The notes under the pieces were generated by a model. It made no database searches. It was not told the DNA's origin and saw only the letters and a list, made by a program, of their open reading frames with translations. Positions 9,375-20,251 of a stretch of DNA of 36,701 nt are shown here, piece after piece. The position numbers and the translations under genes were made by a program. Location: contig JACPNO010000063.1 in assembly GCA_016185465.1 (NCBI GenBank), forward strand, positions 1 to 36,701. The letters run 5' to 3'. Within the stretch, counting starts at the first letter, position 1; each line of letters begins with the position of its first letter. This DNA comes from Candidatus Solibacter usitatus. Lineage in GTDB: Bacteria > Acidobacteriota > Terriglobia > Bryobacterales > Bryobacteraceae.

Positions 9375-11116
9375 AAATCTTGCTCGCCATCCTTGCTTGC
9401 GTCGCGGCTTTCGCTCAGCCGGTAATTCGCACGCAGCTTCTCAACGGCGTGGTTCGCGCCGACGCCTATCACGCGTCCAGCGGGCGGCCAGTGACCGACG
9501 ATGACCGGGCTGCGCCGGGAGAGACTATCCTCGTGCGCGCCAGTTCACTGCCGTATGCGGTACAAAACTGGTCATTGTGGAATCCACTCGGCCTCGCGCC
9601 CGGCGTGGACGTTACTGTGAATGGTCAAAAGACGGCAAGCCTGGCCATAGGCGGCCAATTGATTGTTTGCGTTTTGCCCGCGGACGCCAGCGGCAGTTTC
9701 GTGGAGTTAGCGCTGATTGCCGGACAACGGCGCAGCAACATCGCCACGATTCCGGTGCGCGCTTTGGATGATCCTTCCCGGCTGAGCATAGCCGATGTGG
9801 ATGGTATCGTTACCCGCGCGGCTGTTGCCATAGACGACCCGCACATGGCCATTGCCGTGGTCGATCGTTTTGGAAGACCGTTGGCCATCTATCGCAAGCC
9901 GGCGGCTACGGCTGCCGACGTGGAAACTGCGTTGTCTCTCGCCCGCACCGGCGCGTTCTTCAGCAACAGTCAAGCTCCGCTCTCTTCCCGCACCGTCAAC
10001 ACCATCAGCCGCGAGCACTTCCCGAACGGCATTCCCAATCAGCCCGCAGCGCCTCTTTTCGGCATCGAAAATACGAATCGCGGCTGCGATCTGAACACGA
10101 CCCTCCTGAGCGATGTGCCGCCTGCCAGGAACGCTGCAGGAACGGGATTCGGCCCGGGAGTCACGGTGATTCCCGGCGGCATTCCGATTTTCAAGAACGG
10201 CCCGCTGGTGGGTGGGCTGGGCGTAGCGGGCATCGATCCCAACGCTGCGGAGTTTGCGGCCGTTTCTGCTACTGCGGGCACACAGTTTTTTGTGCCGCTG
10301 CCGCTTCCTCCTCCTGGGGCGGTGTTTATCAACGGCGTTCGCCTACCGTTTGTCCAACAGACGAGCCGGCCCGCGGGTACGGCCTCGGCTGCAATTCCGG
10401 GAGGCGTTTATCAGGTCTCTCCGCGTGATGGCGGCGCGCAGCCGGAGGGATATCTGGCCGGGCCAACGGCCGGGGTCGCCCTCAGCGAAGGCGAAGTCCG
10501 CGGCATCATCGAGCAGGCAATCGACCGCGCCAACAAGACCCGCGCCGTGATCCGCCTGCCACTGGGCAGCCGCGCCAGATTTGTCATTGCGGTTACGGAT
10601 CTGGATGGCAACGTCCTGGGGCTCTATCGCATGTCCGACGCCACAGTCTTTTCGATCGACGTAGCCGTCGCCAAGGCGCGGAACGTAGTTTATTTTTCGA
10701 GTGCCACCGCCGACCCGCGCGATCTTCCCGGCGTGCCTGCCGGAACCGCGGTCACTAACCGCACGATTGGCTTCGGAGCGCAATCATTTTTTCCTTCCGG
10801 CATCGATGACTCCGAGCCCGGGCCGTTTCGCGATCTCTACCTTTTCGACCTGGCTCATCCCTGCACCCAGGGCCGGCAGCCGTCCAATGCAAACCAATCC
10901 GGCGTGGTCTTTTTCCCCGGCTCGGCGCCCTTGTATAGAAATGGCGCGATGGTGGGAGGGTTGGGCGTATCGGGTGACGGCGTCGAGCAGGACGATTACG
11001 TGACCGCGGCCGGAGCGGCAGGCTTTGAACCGCCGGAATCGATCCGCGCGGACCAGGTATTCATTCGCGGCGTCCGGCTGCCGTATTTCAAGTTCCCTCG
11101 AAACCCGGAACAGTAA
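9371..11116 (+). CDS. Exported protein with two GlcG/HbpS-like domains
   Basis: GTG start overlaps the preceding stop as GTGA; a signal peptide ([13 protein letters not shown]) follows. Two copies of the GlcG/HbpS (DUF336) fold are seen. The first is near residues 135-310, with [35 protein letters not shown] and [17 protein letters not shown]. The second is near 375-565, with [36 protein letters not shown] and [17 protein letters not shown]. Each has the Gly-rich strand typical of the family. Single-domain relatives such as Streptomyces HbpS are secreted haem-binding sensors. Here the domain is duplicated, exported and last in a multihaem cytochrome operon, so haem scavenging or a redox-sensing role is plausible but unproven. 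Both domains carry insertions before the final strand. Confidence 0.82.
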   Translation: MKILLAILACVAAFAQPVIRTQLLNGVVRADAYHASSGRPVTDDDRAAPGETILVRASSLPYAVQNWSLWNPLGLAPGVDVTVNGQKTASLAIGGQLIVCVLPADASGSFVELALIAGQRRSNIATIPVRALDDPSRLSIADVDGIVTRAAVAIDDPHMAIAVVDRFGRPLAIYRKPAATAADVETALSLARTGAFFSNSQAPLSSRTVNTISREHFPNGIPNQPAAPLFGIENTNRGCDLNTTLLSDVPPARNAAGTGFGPGVTVIPGGIPIFKNGPLVGGLGVAGIDPNAAEFAAVSATAGTQFFVPLPLPPPGAVFINGVRLPFVQQTSRPAGTASAAIPGGVYQVSPRDGGAQPEGYLAGPTAGVALSEGEVRGIIEQAIDRANKTRAVIRLPLGSRARFVIAVTDLDGNVLGLYRMSDATVFSIDVAVAKARNVVYFSSATADPRDLPGVPAGTAVTNRTIGFGAQSFFPSGIDDSEPGPFRDLYLFDLAHPCTQGRQPSNANQSGVVFFPGSAPLYRNGAMVGGLGVSGDGVEQDDYVTAAGAAGFEPPESIRADQVFIRGVRLPYFKFPRNPEQ

Positions 11117-11121
11117 GGCCG

Positions 11122-11490
11122 CTAAGCGCTCACATCAGCGGAAGAAGTCGAAGGGCCCGCTGCCGCCATCGCGCTTTCTGGCGCCGCCTGCTTAACAGCC
11201 ACTGCCTTTTTCCGGGCTGGGACGCGCCGTTTCTTGACAGGGCCTGAAGGCTTCTTCCTGGCTGCTGCCCGGACCCGTTTCTGCGTAGCTCGCTGGGCGG
11301 CCGGCTTGGCTTTGGCCGCTGTCGCCGGTAATTTTAGGGAACTCACCGCCGCTTTGGCGCGAACGGCAGAAGCTTTTGCCGCATCGAGCACATTTTGTAT
11401 GTCACGGCTGCTCGGAGCGTACTGCTTGATGACATCCGAGATCATCGCTACGACTTTATCCAGCCTCTTGATGGCTTTCTTGGTTTTCAT
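11122..11490 (-). CDS. Histone H1-like Lys/Ala-rich protein
   Basis: A 122-aa very basic protein. The N-terminal part (about 1-50) is a predicted helix (KKAIKRLDKVVAMISDVIKQY). The rest is an Ala/Lys/Pro/Arg-rich tail with AAKAKPAAQR, RAAARKK and KKRRVPARKK stretches like the C-terminal domain of histone H1 and bacterial HC1/HC2-type or AlgP-like DNA-binding proteins. The start at 11490 was chosen over an upstream in-frame ATG because AGGAG lies 6 nt before it. It converges on the GlcG/HbpS gene with 5 bp between stops. Nucleoid compaction or gene regulation is the likely role by composition only. Confidence 0.75.
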   Translation of the reverse strand: MKTKKAIKRLDKVVAMISDVIKQYAPSSRDIQNVLDAAKASAVRAKAAVSSLKLPATAAKAKPAAQRATQKRVRAAARKKPSGPVKKRRVPARKKAVAVKQAAPESAMAAAGPSTSSADVSA

Positions 11491-11520
11491 CGCGGCTCCT
11501 GAAAATTTGGGGTGGCTGCA

Positions 11521-11529
11521 AGTATAACA
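11521..11529 (-). promoter_or_regulatory. Extended -10 promoter of the H1-like gene
   Basis: Read on the minus strand, TGTTATACT combines an extended TG motif with TATACT (5 of 6 to consensus). It lies about 30 bp before the start codon, giving a leader of about 24 nt that contains the AGGAG ribosome site. No good -35 box is evident, as allowed for extended -10 promoters. Confidence 0.45.
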
Positions 11530-11565
11530 CCACCGATTGTGGCGCAATTCGGGAGGCCGGTGGCA

Positions 11566-14500
11566 TCACACCGATCGCGCTGGCTGCGGCGTTGCAGCCG
11601 AGCTGTCGCTGGCACGGCTTGAGACGCTTTCACCGCCCGCGATGAGTACGCTCACCTCCACCGCGTGTTCCTGCCGGTCGTCGACCAGCGGAACAATCCC
11701 GTCCACTCGTTCCGCGCCATCCACTTTCACTCGCACGCCGTTGTTGCCAGCACTCCTCTGCACAACTTCGATGTGGTAGGCCGTTTCGCGATACCGGTAA
11801 TGCACCTTGAACATTGGCCAATCCGCGGGAAGGCAGGGCGCAAAGCGCAGTTTATCGACTTCGAGCCGCAACCCGAGTAGGGATTCCACGATAAGACGGT
11901 ACATCCACCCGGCCGAGCCGGTGTACCACGTCCATCCGCCGCGTCCGGTATGCGGTGAGAGGGCATAGACGTCGGCCGCGATTACGTACGGCTCTACTTT
12001 GTAGATCGCAATCGCCTCTGGAGTAGTCGAATGGTTCACCGGGTTGATCATGGCCAGCAATTCCCATGCCCGCCGGTTGTCGCCGAGAGCGGCGAAGGCC
12101 ATTGCCGCCCAGATGGCCGCATGGGTGTACTGGCCGCCATTTTCCCTGACGCCTGGCACGTACCCTTTGATGTAACCAGGATCTAAATCCGACTTGTCGA
12201 AAGGCGGATCCAGGAGCTGGATCAGCGCGGCCTCTCTACGAACCAGCCGGGAATCCACGGCTCTCATGGCCATGCGCGCGCGCCCGGCGTCGCCTGCGCC
12301 GGAGAGCACCGACCAGCTCTGCGCGATCGAATCGATCTGGCATTCCGCGTTGCTCGCCGACCCGAGCGGGGAGCCGTCGTCAAAGTAAGCGCGGCGGTAC
12401 CATTCGCCATCCCAGCCATTTTCTTCAATATGTTCGCGAATGCGCGCCGCCTCGCTCCGGCAGTGTTCGGCGAACGGCAGGTCGCCCCGATTGCGCGCCA
12501 CTTCAACGAAACGCGTCAGCACTTCATAGAGAAAAAATCCCAGCCAGACGCTCTCCCCTTTGCCGTGTTCGCCCACCTTGTTCATGCCGTCGTTCCAGTC
12601 GCCGGAACCCATCAGCGGCAATCCGTGCTCACCCGACGTCAGGCCGCGAAGGATCGCTTGCACGCAATGCTGGTACAAGGGAGCGGTTTCCTCCGACTGC
12701 GCCGGCAGATCGTAATACGAGTCCTCCTCCGCGTTTACCGGCGGGCCGGCGAGGAAATCGACGGGCTCATCCAACACCCCGGTGTCGCCGGTACTCAGAA
12801 CGTAGCGGGATGTTGCCAAAGGCAGCCAGAGAAAATCATCGGAACAATGCGTGCGGACGCCCCGCCCCGATGGAGGATGCCACCAGTGTTGAACATCTCC
12901 GTCCTTGAACTGACGGGCCGCGGAAAGCAGCAAGTGCTCGCGCACCAGGCGTGGCTCGGCATGGATCAGGGCCATCACATCCTGCAATTGATCGCGGAAC
13001 CCGAACGCGCCACCGGACTGGTAGTATCCGCTCCTCGCCCAGAGACGGCACGCCAGAGTTTGATATACCAGCCAGCCGTTGGTAAGGACATTGATGGCCG
13101 GGTCTGGTGTTTCGACGTGCACCGCACCGAGCGCGCGCTTCCAGTAGTCCCACACGGCTTCGAGCGCGCCGCGCGCAGCGGCGGGCCCGCGAAGGCGCTG
13201 TACCAGGCTGGCGGCGTCCTTGGCGCTTCTTCCGGCGCCCACTCTGAAGACGATCTCCCGCTCCTGCCCGTCTGCCAAATCGAAAGGAACCTGAATCGCG
13301 GCGCACGGATCCAGGGCGGCTCCCATCCTGCCGGATAACCGCGACCGCTCCATGGCAGCGGGACGGCGAAGAGTGCCGTTGCGTCCCAGAAATTCCGCGC
13401 GGTCGCCGCTTACCGTGCGCGCCGTCTCATCCACGTCGAAAAATGCCACCCGCCCGGCAAACTCCGTGCTGTAGGGATTCCGCGCAAACAACGCGCCGCT
13501 GGCCCGATCCATTTCGGTAATCACGTGCGGGGACGTTTTGGAACGCAGATCGCCCAACACCCATTCCACGTAGCCGGTGGCCGAAAGCCGGCGCGATCGG
13601 CCCGACTGGTTGCGCACCCGGAGCACCGCGAACTTCACCGGCGCGTCCACCGCTACGTACACCCACAGCTCCGAATGGATTCCGCCTTCGGTGTGCTCGA
13701 AAACGCTGTAGCCGAATCCATGCCGGCTGACGTAGGGCATGGCGCCCCGGCTGGGCAGCGGCGCCGGGGACCAGAAGTAGCCGCTCTCTTCGTCGCGCAG
13801 GTAGAAGGCCTCGCCGCTCGCGTCGCTTACCGGGTCGTTGGACCACGGCGTCAGGCGGAATTCGTGAGCATTTTCGCTCCAGGTATACGCCTGGCCGCTT
13901 TCGGAGATGACGGTTCCAAATTGCGAGTTGGCCAGCACATTCACCCACGGCGCCGGTGTCATATTTCCCTGCGTGGTGGTGATTACGTACTCGCGCCCAT
14001 CCGCCGTGAATCCTCCCAGGCCATTGAACAGGATCAGATCTCCGCGAGGCGCCTGGACGGGAGCCGGCGGCTCGGGGCGGTGGGTGCGGCTCGGCGCAAA
14101 CAAGGGAACCGCCAATTCCGCAATGCTCCGGCTCTCGATCTGGTCAGCCAGCGATCCCCGGCTGTCCATGATGATGGCGCGGGCGACCGATTGAATGAGA
14201 ATGCGGTCTTCACTGGATATCTGTTCGGCGGGTCGCACAAAAATGCCGCCCGGCCGGTCCGTTACGTTGGCTTCGACGCCGGCAGCAATCAACCCCATGA
14301 TTTGATCGTGGAGCAGTTGCCGGTACCCGGCGCTGTCCTCGTTCCAAATCACCAGGTCTACGGCCAGGCCTTTCAATCGCCAGTAAGCGTGCGCCTGCAC
14401 GAGCTGGCGGGCAAGATCGATATTGGCGAGATCGCCAATCCGCAGAAGCACGATCGGTAAATCACCGGAGATCGCGTAGCCCCACAACCCGGACTGCCCG

Positions 14501-17500
14501 CGTTGGTTCTTCATCAGAACGCCCGGGTCGGCCCGCAGGGAGGCGTTGTTGTAAATCACCGAGCCGGCCAGTTGGCTGTAAAGCTGGGCGTCGGCCTCGG
14601 TGGCGTTGAGCTGGCGAAGGACCACCTGGCTATGGGTCCAGGCCAATTCGAAGACGCGATCCGCCAGACGGCGGTCCTGGTATTTCGCGGCCAGGGCCAG
14701 GCAGGCGTCCCGGTTTTCACCGATTCCGGTGACGATATTGATCGTTACCGATTCCTCCGAGTCGAGTGTGATTCGGTACCGGATAGCGACAATCGGATCG
14801 AGCACCGAGCCTTGGCTGCCCGCGAGCGCCGCTCCTCCGCTCATCGCCCGCGGATTGGCGGCGGTGTTGCCGCGGCCGATGAACTGCATGCGGTCCGTCT
14901 CATAGGATGGCTCCGCGGTGTCGGCGCCATGGACGGCCATCAAGTGAAACATCCAAGGCGCTTTTTCGTCACGCGAGCGCGGCCGGCGCGTGCAGAGTAT
15001 GGCCTGCCGCTCCGGGACGATCTCCGTCTGCACAAACAGATTGCTGAATGCGCTGTGCAGAGTGTCGGCGGCCGGCGTGGCCAAAACCACCTCCGCGTAA
15101 CTGGTGACATCGATTACCCGCTGCGCGCGTGAACGATTGGTAATCGTCACCCGCCTCAGCTCGATATCGTCCTCGGGCGAAACGGCGATCTCCGTGTGCG
15201 TGTCGAATACTCGGCCACCGGAGCGGAACTCGGCTTTGCCCTCGGAAAAAATCGCTTCGTAGGTCTTCCGTTGCTTCAATGTAGGCTGAAACGCCGTCGA
15301 CCAGAATTCTCCGCTCTTAATGTCCTGCACATAGCAGAAGGTGCCCCAGTTGTCACACACGGTGTCCTCGCGCCAGCGAGTCACTGCGATGTCCTTCCAC
15401 CGGCTGTACCCGCCGCCCGCGTTGGTGACCATCACGTGGTAACGGCCATTCGACAACAAATGCACTGCGGGTGCGGGCGTGTTGGGGCTGGGGAAGATGC
15501 GCACGGGAGCCTCCGGGGCGCTCGTGGAGGACTGCAAGAGGGGCTGTTCGGCCGTTTGCGAATGGAATGCCGTGGCCTTCGGGATCCGTTCCTGGAGCAA
15601 CAGCATGGTCGCCTGAAATAAGGGATCGGACTCGAATCGCTTCTGCATGGGGCGGTCCAGCAGCAGATAAGCCAGCGAGAGCAGGGTCATGCCCTGGTGA
15701 TGCGCCATGAAGGACCGCACCACGGCCGCCGGCTGTCCGCGCGGCACTCGCGACGGTGTGTAGTCGATGGCTTCGTAAAATCCGTATCGTCCGGCAAATC
15801 CTTCCGCGGCCAGGCGCTGCAGGTTGAGGCATGCCTCTTCCGGCAACACCATCAACGCGAGCGCGGAGGCATAAGGCGCCAGGACCAAGTCTTCGGCCAG
15901 CCCGCGTTTGAGCCCCAGGCCGGGCACGCCGAATGCGCGGTACTGGTAATTGAGATGAACGTCGATGGTGTTATATCCGGATTCGGAAATTCCCCACGGC
16001 CCGCCGCGCGACTTGCCATACTCAATCTGCCTCCGCACGGCTGACTTACAGGTCTGGTCGAGCAGCGTGTTCTCATAAGTCGGCATCACCAGCAACGGCA
16101 TCAGGTACTCAAACATCGAACCGCTCCAGGAAAGCAGAATCGGTTCTCCGCCGGCGGCGGTGAGCAGACGGCCCAAAGCAAACCAGTTCTCCTGCGGGAG
16201 CTGACCCTGTGCGATCGCCACGAAACTGCACAACCTGGCTTCGGAAGCCAACAGATCGTAATAACTCGCGTCGCGCCGGCGTTCGCTCGCGTTGTATCCG
16301 ATGGCGAGCAAGTTACGCGCCTTGTCGAACAGGAAGCCATACTCCATGACCGCCAATTCACCGCATTCGAAGGCCAGGCTTTCGATGGCTGCGATCTTCG
16401 TTCCGGCACGCTGGCTCAAAGCCGGAAGCTCCCGCTCGAGCCTGGCCAATTCGCGCAGCGTGGGGATTTCGTCTCCCTCACTGGCAATGCCGCCGGTCAG
16501 CTCATTGAGCGCGCCCTGGCATTGACGCGCGAGCGCATCGGCCCACCACTTTGTTTGGCTATCGATCGTCTGGTCGAGGTGCCTCGCTGCCTCGTTGACC
16601 GAAGCCGCCAGCCGCTCGAGACAAAGCCGGATCGCCGGTACGGTTGTGGGCGCGGCGTCCGGATCCAGCCGCAGTTGCGCGAATCGAGCCAGGCGGGCGC
16701 TTCCCGCAGTCTCCTGAAGGATTCGCAACGTATCGGCAAGCCCTTCGAACCATTGCGCCCCCAGAATCTTCTGATCGGGAAGAGCCATTAAGGCAGCCCT
16801 CAGCGTCAGCAGGTGACCGGCAAGGTTCCCACTGTCCACCGTCGAAACGTAGAGCGGAGGCAGCGGTTTCAGCGTCTGCGTGTCGTACCAGTTGTAGAAG
16901 TGGCCCCGGTAGCGCTCCAGGGTTTTCATCGTCTGCAGCGCATTGGCCGTGCGCTCGATGAGTTGCGACGCGGAAAGATAACCGAAGTCGCAGGCCGACA
17001 AATTCGCCAGCAGCGCCAGTCCCATGTTGGTGGGCGACGTACGGTGCGCGATTGCGGCCACCGGATGCTCCTGATAGTTATCCGGCGGCAGCCAGTGATC
17101 GTCCGGCCCTACGAAAGTCTCAAAGAACGCCCAGGTTTTGCGCGCAAGGTTCCGCAGAAAGGTAATCTGATCGGCCGTCAACCGGGCGGGCCGGCGAGTG
17201 AGCGGCAGGCTGATCCACCAGGCAATTGCCGGCGAAGCGAACCAGAGACCCAAGACCGGTGCGGCCGCTGCCAATGAGACGGGTCGCGAATACGCAAGAT
17301 AAATCACCGCGAACATGGCCAGGGCAGGGCCGGTCCACATGGTTTGGCAGCACCCGAACAGATCCGCGCGATCGCGCTCGTTCGCTTCGCCGGACGGATT
17401 CCATTCCAGAAGCCGCTTGTGGGAGAACAGCATTCGCCCCGCTGTGCGCGCAACCGCATCCAGGCTGTACCACGCCTCGTAGGGGAGACACACCAGAGCG

Positions 17501-20238
17501 AATATCGATTGGGCCAAATGGCGCTCGGTCGAACGTACCCAGGCGAGTAAATGCTGCCTCAGCAGGACATCGTCCGCCTTCTGAAACAGATGCAGGATCG
17601 AGCCCAGCAGCGGCGGAAGCAGAATCATTGCCATTACCGCCAGTGTCCAGAACCAGGCCGGTGACAGAGCCGTCCACCCGAGCAGCAGCAGCATCGTCAG
17701 GGCGAGAGGCGCGAGGCTGCGCCGCAGGTTGTCGAAAATCTTCCAACGGGAAAGTCCGGAGAGCGGATTGCTCCGCGGGCGGCCGCTCAGGCCGGGCACG
17801 CGCGGCAGCAGCCACCGGGCAATCTGCCAATCCCCGCGAATCCAGCGGCGCCGGCGGCTGACATCGGCGCTGTAGCGCGACGGATATTCTTCGTACAACT
17901 GCACATCGCTCAGCAGCCCCGCCCGCGCGTAGCATCCCTCCAATAAATCGTGGCTGAGGATGCGGTTCTCAGGGAAGCGATCTTTTAGCGACCGCTCGAA
18001 TGCATCCACATCGTAAATCCCTTTGCCGATGAACGAGCCTTCGCCAAACAAATCCTGGTACACGTCGGAGACGGCGCGCGTATAAGGATCAATGCCCGGC
18101 TCGCTCCCCCACAGCCGCGCATAGCGGGAGCGGTTGGTTCCCGGCAGGCTCACGGCCACGCGCGGCTGCAGGATGCCGTATCCCTCGGTCACGCGCTGCT
18201 GGTCTTCACTAAACCGCGGCTGGTTCAGCGGATGCGCCATGGCCCCGACGAACTGCCACGCCGCATCGCGCGGAAGCTGGGTATCGGTATCGAGCGTAAT
18301 GACGTACTTCACGCCACTCAGGATCGCCGTTTCGCCGATGATCAGCGAGAAGTGGTCTCCGGTTTCATCCGACGCCGCTCCGCGCAGCAGCAAATTCAGT
18401 GCCGCCAGCTTGCCGCGTTTGCGCTCGTAACCCATCCAAACCCGCTCTTGCGGATTCCAGCGGCGCGGACGATGAAAGAGAAAAAATGCGCCGCCGTACT
18501 TTCGGTTGAGGTCCTCGATCTTGGTTTGCGCCAACTGCAACAGTGAGGCGTCTTCAGGCAGCGTTTCCTCGCGCGCGTCTTGAAAATCGGTCAACAGGCC
18601 GAAGTGCAGGTTCGCCACCCGATTGGCGAGGAACCGGACTTCCAGGGCTTCGATGAGGTCCTCAACGCCCTGAGCGCCGGTGAGCATGGCGGGGACCACG
18701 ACCAGAGTGCGCCATTCCGCTGGAATTCCCTCCGAGAGGTCCATGCGGGGCAGCGCATGAGGCGTTGCCACCATTGTTGCCAGCCAGTTCGCCAGCGCTA
18801 CCGCCAGCTGGCTTGAGCACAGCAGGGCCACGATGCCGGTAAGCGCCAGCATACCGCCGCCAAGCCCGCCGGCGTGCGCCTTTGCCAGCAGACTGGCTGT
18901 GAACAGGCCGGTGATCAGCAGGATCGCGCCCAGGTACAGGGATAATGGAAAGCGCGCCGTAAATCGCAGGAGCTCTTGCGCCGTCGATAGACGGAACTGC
19001 ACGGCGTCGCTTAGTTGAGCCAGCCCTTTATCGATCAGGTAGAAACCAACGTGGGCCGCCCGATTGCTTTCCGCGGATGCGCGCGTGTGCGCCAGCCGGA
19101 TCGCCTGGCCGGCGATCTCGCCCTCGGTAAGCGGGCTGCTCTTGGCTATGTTTTCCACCACGTGCCGGTAGCGGTCCCGCGTGGCAAAATCCATTCGGCC
19201 GTATACTCCGGCGGGATCTTCCAGCAGCGTCCGCTCCACCACGCTCATCGTCTCGACGAACTCGCGCCAGTCCATCGCGCCCAGAAAGCGCAGGCTGCCG
19301 ATGGTATTGCTGATCGAAACCTGGTCGGCGGCTTGCTGCTGGTTCTCCGCCTGCACCAGTTGTTCAATCGTCAGCCCTGAGCCGGCCAGCTGCTGCTCAA
19401 TCCAGGTGAGCGGCAGCGCCAGCGCCGCGCTCTGCCCTTGCAGCCGGCGCGCGAATTCCGCGACAAACGAGCTCACCATCGGCGGGCTCGATCGCACCAT
19501 GTCGGCGATCATCAGAATCAGGCTCTGCGGATCTTTTTCAGCGACTTCGATCATCTGGTCCGCCCAGGAATCGGCATGATTGCGGTCGATTCTGTCGGCG
19601 GCCACCCGCGCTCCCACCCTGCGCAGATTCTCGATCAGCGCCAGACGCAGCATGATCGGGATGGCCCACAATTCGCCCAGCTTGAGAGCCGTAACGGATT
19701 GGTAAGCGGTCACAAAATTAGCCAGGCTTTCCGGATCCACCCGCCCATCGCCGTGTGAAATGGTTTCGAGCGCCAGATCGTACACGCGCGGCAGCCCGCT
19801 CGAAGCGCCTGTCAACAAGGCCGGCAGCTCCCGGCTGTAGCCCTTGGGCAAGTGCCGCTTGGCGGTGCGGATCTGCTCTTCGATCAGATAGAAGTTATCG
19901 AGCAGCCACTCGGCGGCGGGTGTAATCCGGCGGTTGTCCTGCACCGCGTCCGTCAGCAGGTTACGGACTCCGATGAGCACTTCTTCGTTGTCGGCGAGGC
20001 GCGCCAGCAGGCGGTCGCGCGGACGCCCGGCGCTCAAGGAATGGGAAGCCGCCAGGCTCTTGCCGTGCAGCTTCATCTGATCGGCGCTGAATAGCTCCGA
20101 TCGCAGCGGTGGCTCGCCGGCGGCGTATTTGGCGGACCCTCCATCCCCGCCCAGACTTGCCCTGAGCTGCTGCAGGCCCCGGTTAAGGGTCCGCCTGCCG
20201 GCCTTCACTTTTGACGTCAAGCTGGGTGAGAGGATCAT
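11566..20238 (-). CDS. ndvB: Cyclic beta-1,2-glucan synthase (NdvB/ChvB family)
   Basis: At 2890 aa this matches the usual size of NdvB/ChvB, inner-membrane enzymes that polymerise UDP-glucose into cyclic beta-1,2-glucan for the periplasm. An N-terminal domain is followed by membrane spans near 415-485 and a GT84 glycosyltransferase domain with LDTDTQLP (Asp650, Asp652), EGSFIGKGIYDVDAF and a QxxRW-like QIARW at 805-809. More membrane spans lie near 835-900 and 955-1000. A glycoamylase-like domain follows (WGISESGYN). The C-terminal half has two GH94-type beta-sandwich regions and an (alpha/alpha)6 domain with GSGDWNDGM (Asp2547, Asp2550), the phosphorylase-like part that trims chain length. 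The gene starts 13 bp after the malic enzyme stop, so the two form one operon. Confidence 0.95.
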   Translation of the reverse strand: MILSPSLTSKVKAGRRTLNRGLQQLRASLGGDGGSAKYAAGEPPLRSELFSADQMKLHGKSLAASHSLSAGRPRDRLLARLADNEEVLIGVRNLLTDAVQDNRRITPAAEWLLDNFYLIEEQIRTAKRHLPKGYSRELPALLTGASSGLPRVYDLALETISHGDGRVDPESLANFVTAYQSVTALKLGELWAIPIMLRLALIENLRRVGARVAADRIDRNHADSWADQMIEVAEKDPQSLILMIADMVRSSPPMVSSFVAEFARRLQGQSAALALPLTWIEQQLAGSGLTIEQLVQAENQQQAADQVSISNTIGSLRFLGAMDWREFVETMSVVERTLLEDPAGVYGRMDFATRDRYRHVVENIAKSSPLTEGEIAGQAIRLAHTRASAESNRAAHVGFYLIDKGLAQLSDAVQFRLSTAQELLRFTARFPLSLYLGAILLITGLFTASLLAKAHAGGLGGGMLALTGIVALLCSSQLAVALANWLATMVATPHALPRMDLSEGIPAEWRTLVVVPAMLTGAQGVEDLIEALEVRFLANRVANLHFGLLTDFQDAREETLPEDASLLQLAQTKIEDLNRKYGGAFFLFHRPRRWNPQERVWMGYERKRGKLAALNLLLRGAASDETGDHFSLIIGETAILSGVKYVITLDTDTQLPRDAAWQFVGAMAHPLNQPRFSEDQQRVTEGYGILQPRVAVSLPGTNRSRYARLWGSEPGIDPYTRAVSDVYQDLFGEGSFIGKGIYDVDAFERSLKDRFPENRILSHDLLEGCYARAGLLSDVQLYEEYPSRYSADVSRRRRWIRGDWQIARWLLPRVPGLSGRPRSNPLSGLSRWKIFDNLRRSLAPLALTMLLLLGWTALSPAWFWTLAVMAMILLPPLLGSILHLFQKADDVLLRQHLLAWVRSTERHLAQSIFALVCLPYEAWYSLDAVARTAGRMLFSHKRLLEWNPSGEANERDRADLFGCCQTMWTGPALAMFAVIYLAYSRPVSLAAAAPVLGLWFASPAIAWWISLPLTRRPARLTADQITFLRNLARKTWAFFETFVGPDDHWLPPDNYQEHPVAAIAHRTSPTNMGLALLANLSACDFGYLSASQLIERTANALQTMKTLERYRGHFYNWYDTQTLKPLPPLYVSTVDSGNLAGHLLTLRAALMALPDQKILGAQWFEGLADTLRILQETAGSARLARFAQLRLDPDAAPTTVPAIRLCLERLAASVNEAARHLDQTIDSQTKWWADALARQCQGALNELTGGIASEGDEIPTLRELARLERELPALSQRAGTKIAAIESLAFECGELAVMEYGFLFDKARNLLAIGYNASERRRDASYYDLLASEARLCSFVAIAQGQLPQENWFALGRLLTAAGGEPILLSWSGSMFEYLMPLLVMPTYENTLLDQTCKSAVRRQIEYGKSRGGPWGISESGYNTIDVHLNYQYRAFGVPGLGLKRGLAEDLVLAPYASALALMVLPEEACLNLQRLAAEGFAGRYGFYEAIDYTPSRVPRGQPAAVVRSFMAHHQGMTLLSLAYLLLDRPMQKRFESDPLFQATMLLLQERIPKATAFHSQTAEQPLLQSSTSAPEAPVRIFPSPNTPAPAVHLLSNGRYHVMVTNAGGGYSRWKDIAVTRWREDTVCDNWGTFCYVQDIKSGEFWSTAFQPTLKQRKTYEAIFSEGKAEFRSGGRVFDTHTEIAVSPEDDIELRRVTITNRSRAQRVIDVTSYAEVVLATPAADTLHSAFSNLFVQTEIVPERQAILCTRRPRSRDEKAPWMFHLMAVHGADTAEPSYETDRMQFIGRGNTAANPRAMSGGAALAGSQGSVLDPIVAIRYRITLDSEESVTINIVTGIGENRDACLALAAKYQDRRLADRVFELAWTHSQVVLRQLNATEADAQLYSQLAGSVIYNNASLRADPGVLMKNQRGQSGLWGYAISGDLPIVLLRIGDLANIDLARQLVQAHAYWRLKGLAVDLVIWNEDSAGYRQLLHDQIMGLIAAGVEANVTDRPGGIFVRPAEQISSEDRILIQSVARAIIMDSRGSLADQIESRSIAELAVPLFAPSRTHRPEPPAPVQAPRGDLILFNGLGGFTADGREYVITTTQGNMTPAPWVNVLANSQFGTVISESGQAYTWSENAHEFRLTPWSNDPVSDASGEAFYLRDEESGYFWSPAPLPSRGAMPYVSRHGFGYSVFEHTEGGIHSELWVYVAVDAPVKFAVLRVRNQSGRSRRLSATGYVEWVLGDLRSKTSPHVITEMDRASGALFARNPYSTEFAGRVAFFDVDETARTVSGDRAEFLGRNGTLRRPAAMERSRLSGRMGAALDPCAAIQVPFDLADGQEREIVFRVGAGRSAKDAASLVQRLRGPAAARGALEAVWDYWKRALGAVHVETPDPAINVLTNGWLVYQTLACRLWARSGYYQSGGAFGFRDQLQDVMALIHAEPRLVREHLLLSAARQFKDGDVQHWWHPPSGRGVRTHCSDDFLWLPLATSRYVLSTGDTGVLDEPVDFLAGPPVNAEEDSYYDLPAQSEETAPLYQHCVQAILRGLTSGEHGLPLMGSGDWNDGMNKVGEHGKGESVWLGFFLYEVLTRFVEVARNRGDLPFAEHCRSEAARIREHIEENGWDGEWYRRAYFDDGSPLGSASNAECQIDSIAQSWSVLSGAGDAGRARMAMRAVDSRLVRREAALIQLLDPPFDKSDLDPGYIKGYVPGVRENGGQYTHAAIWAAMAFAALGDNRRAWELLAMINPVNHSTTPEAIAIYKVEPYVIAADVYALSPHTGRGGWTWYTGSAGWMYRLIVESLLGLRLEVDKLRFAPCLPADWPMFKVHYRYRETAYHIEVVQRSAGNNGVRVKVDGAERVDGIVPLVDDRQEHAVEVSVLIAGGESVSSRASDSSAATPQPARSV

Positions 20239-20251
20239 GCCATCCCGCGGG

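Noticed and set aside
12430..14460. Long plus-strand open frames opposite the glucan synthase gene
   Set aside because: They mirror a well-supported gene with many recognised motifs; such antisense frames are expected in GC-rich DNA and show no domains.
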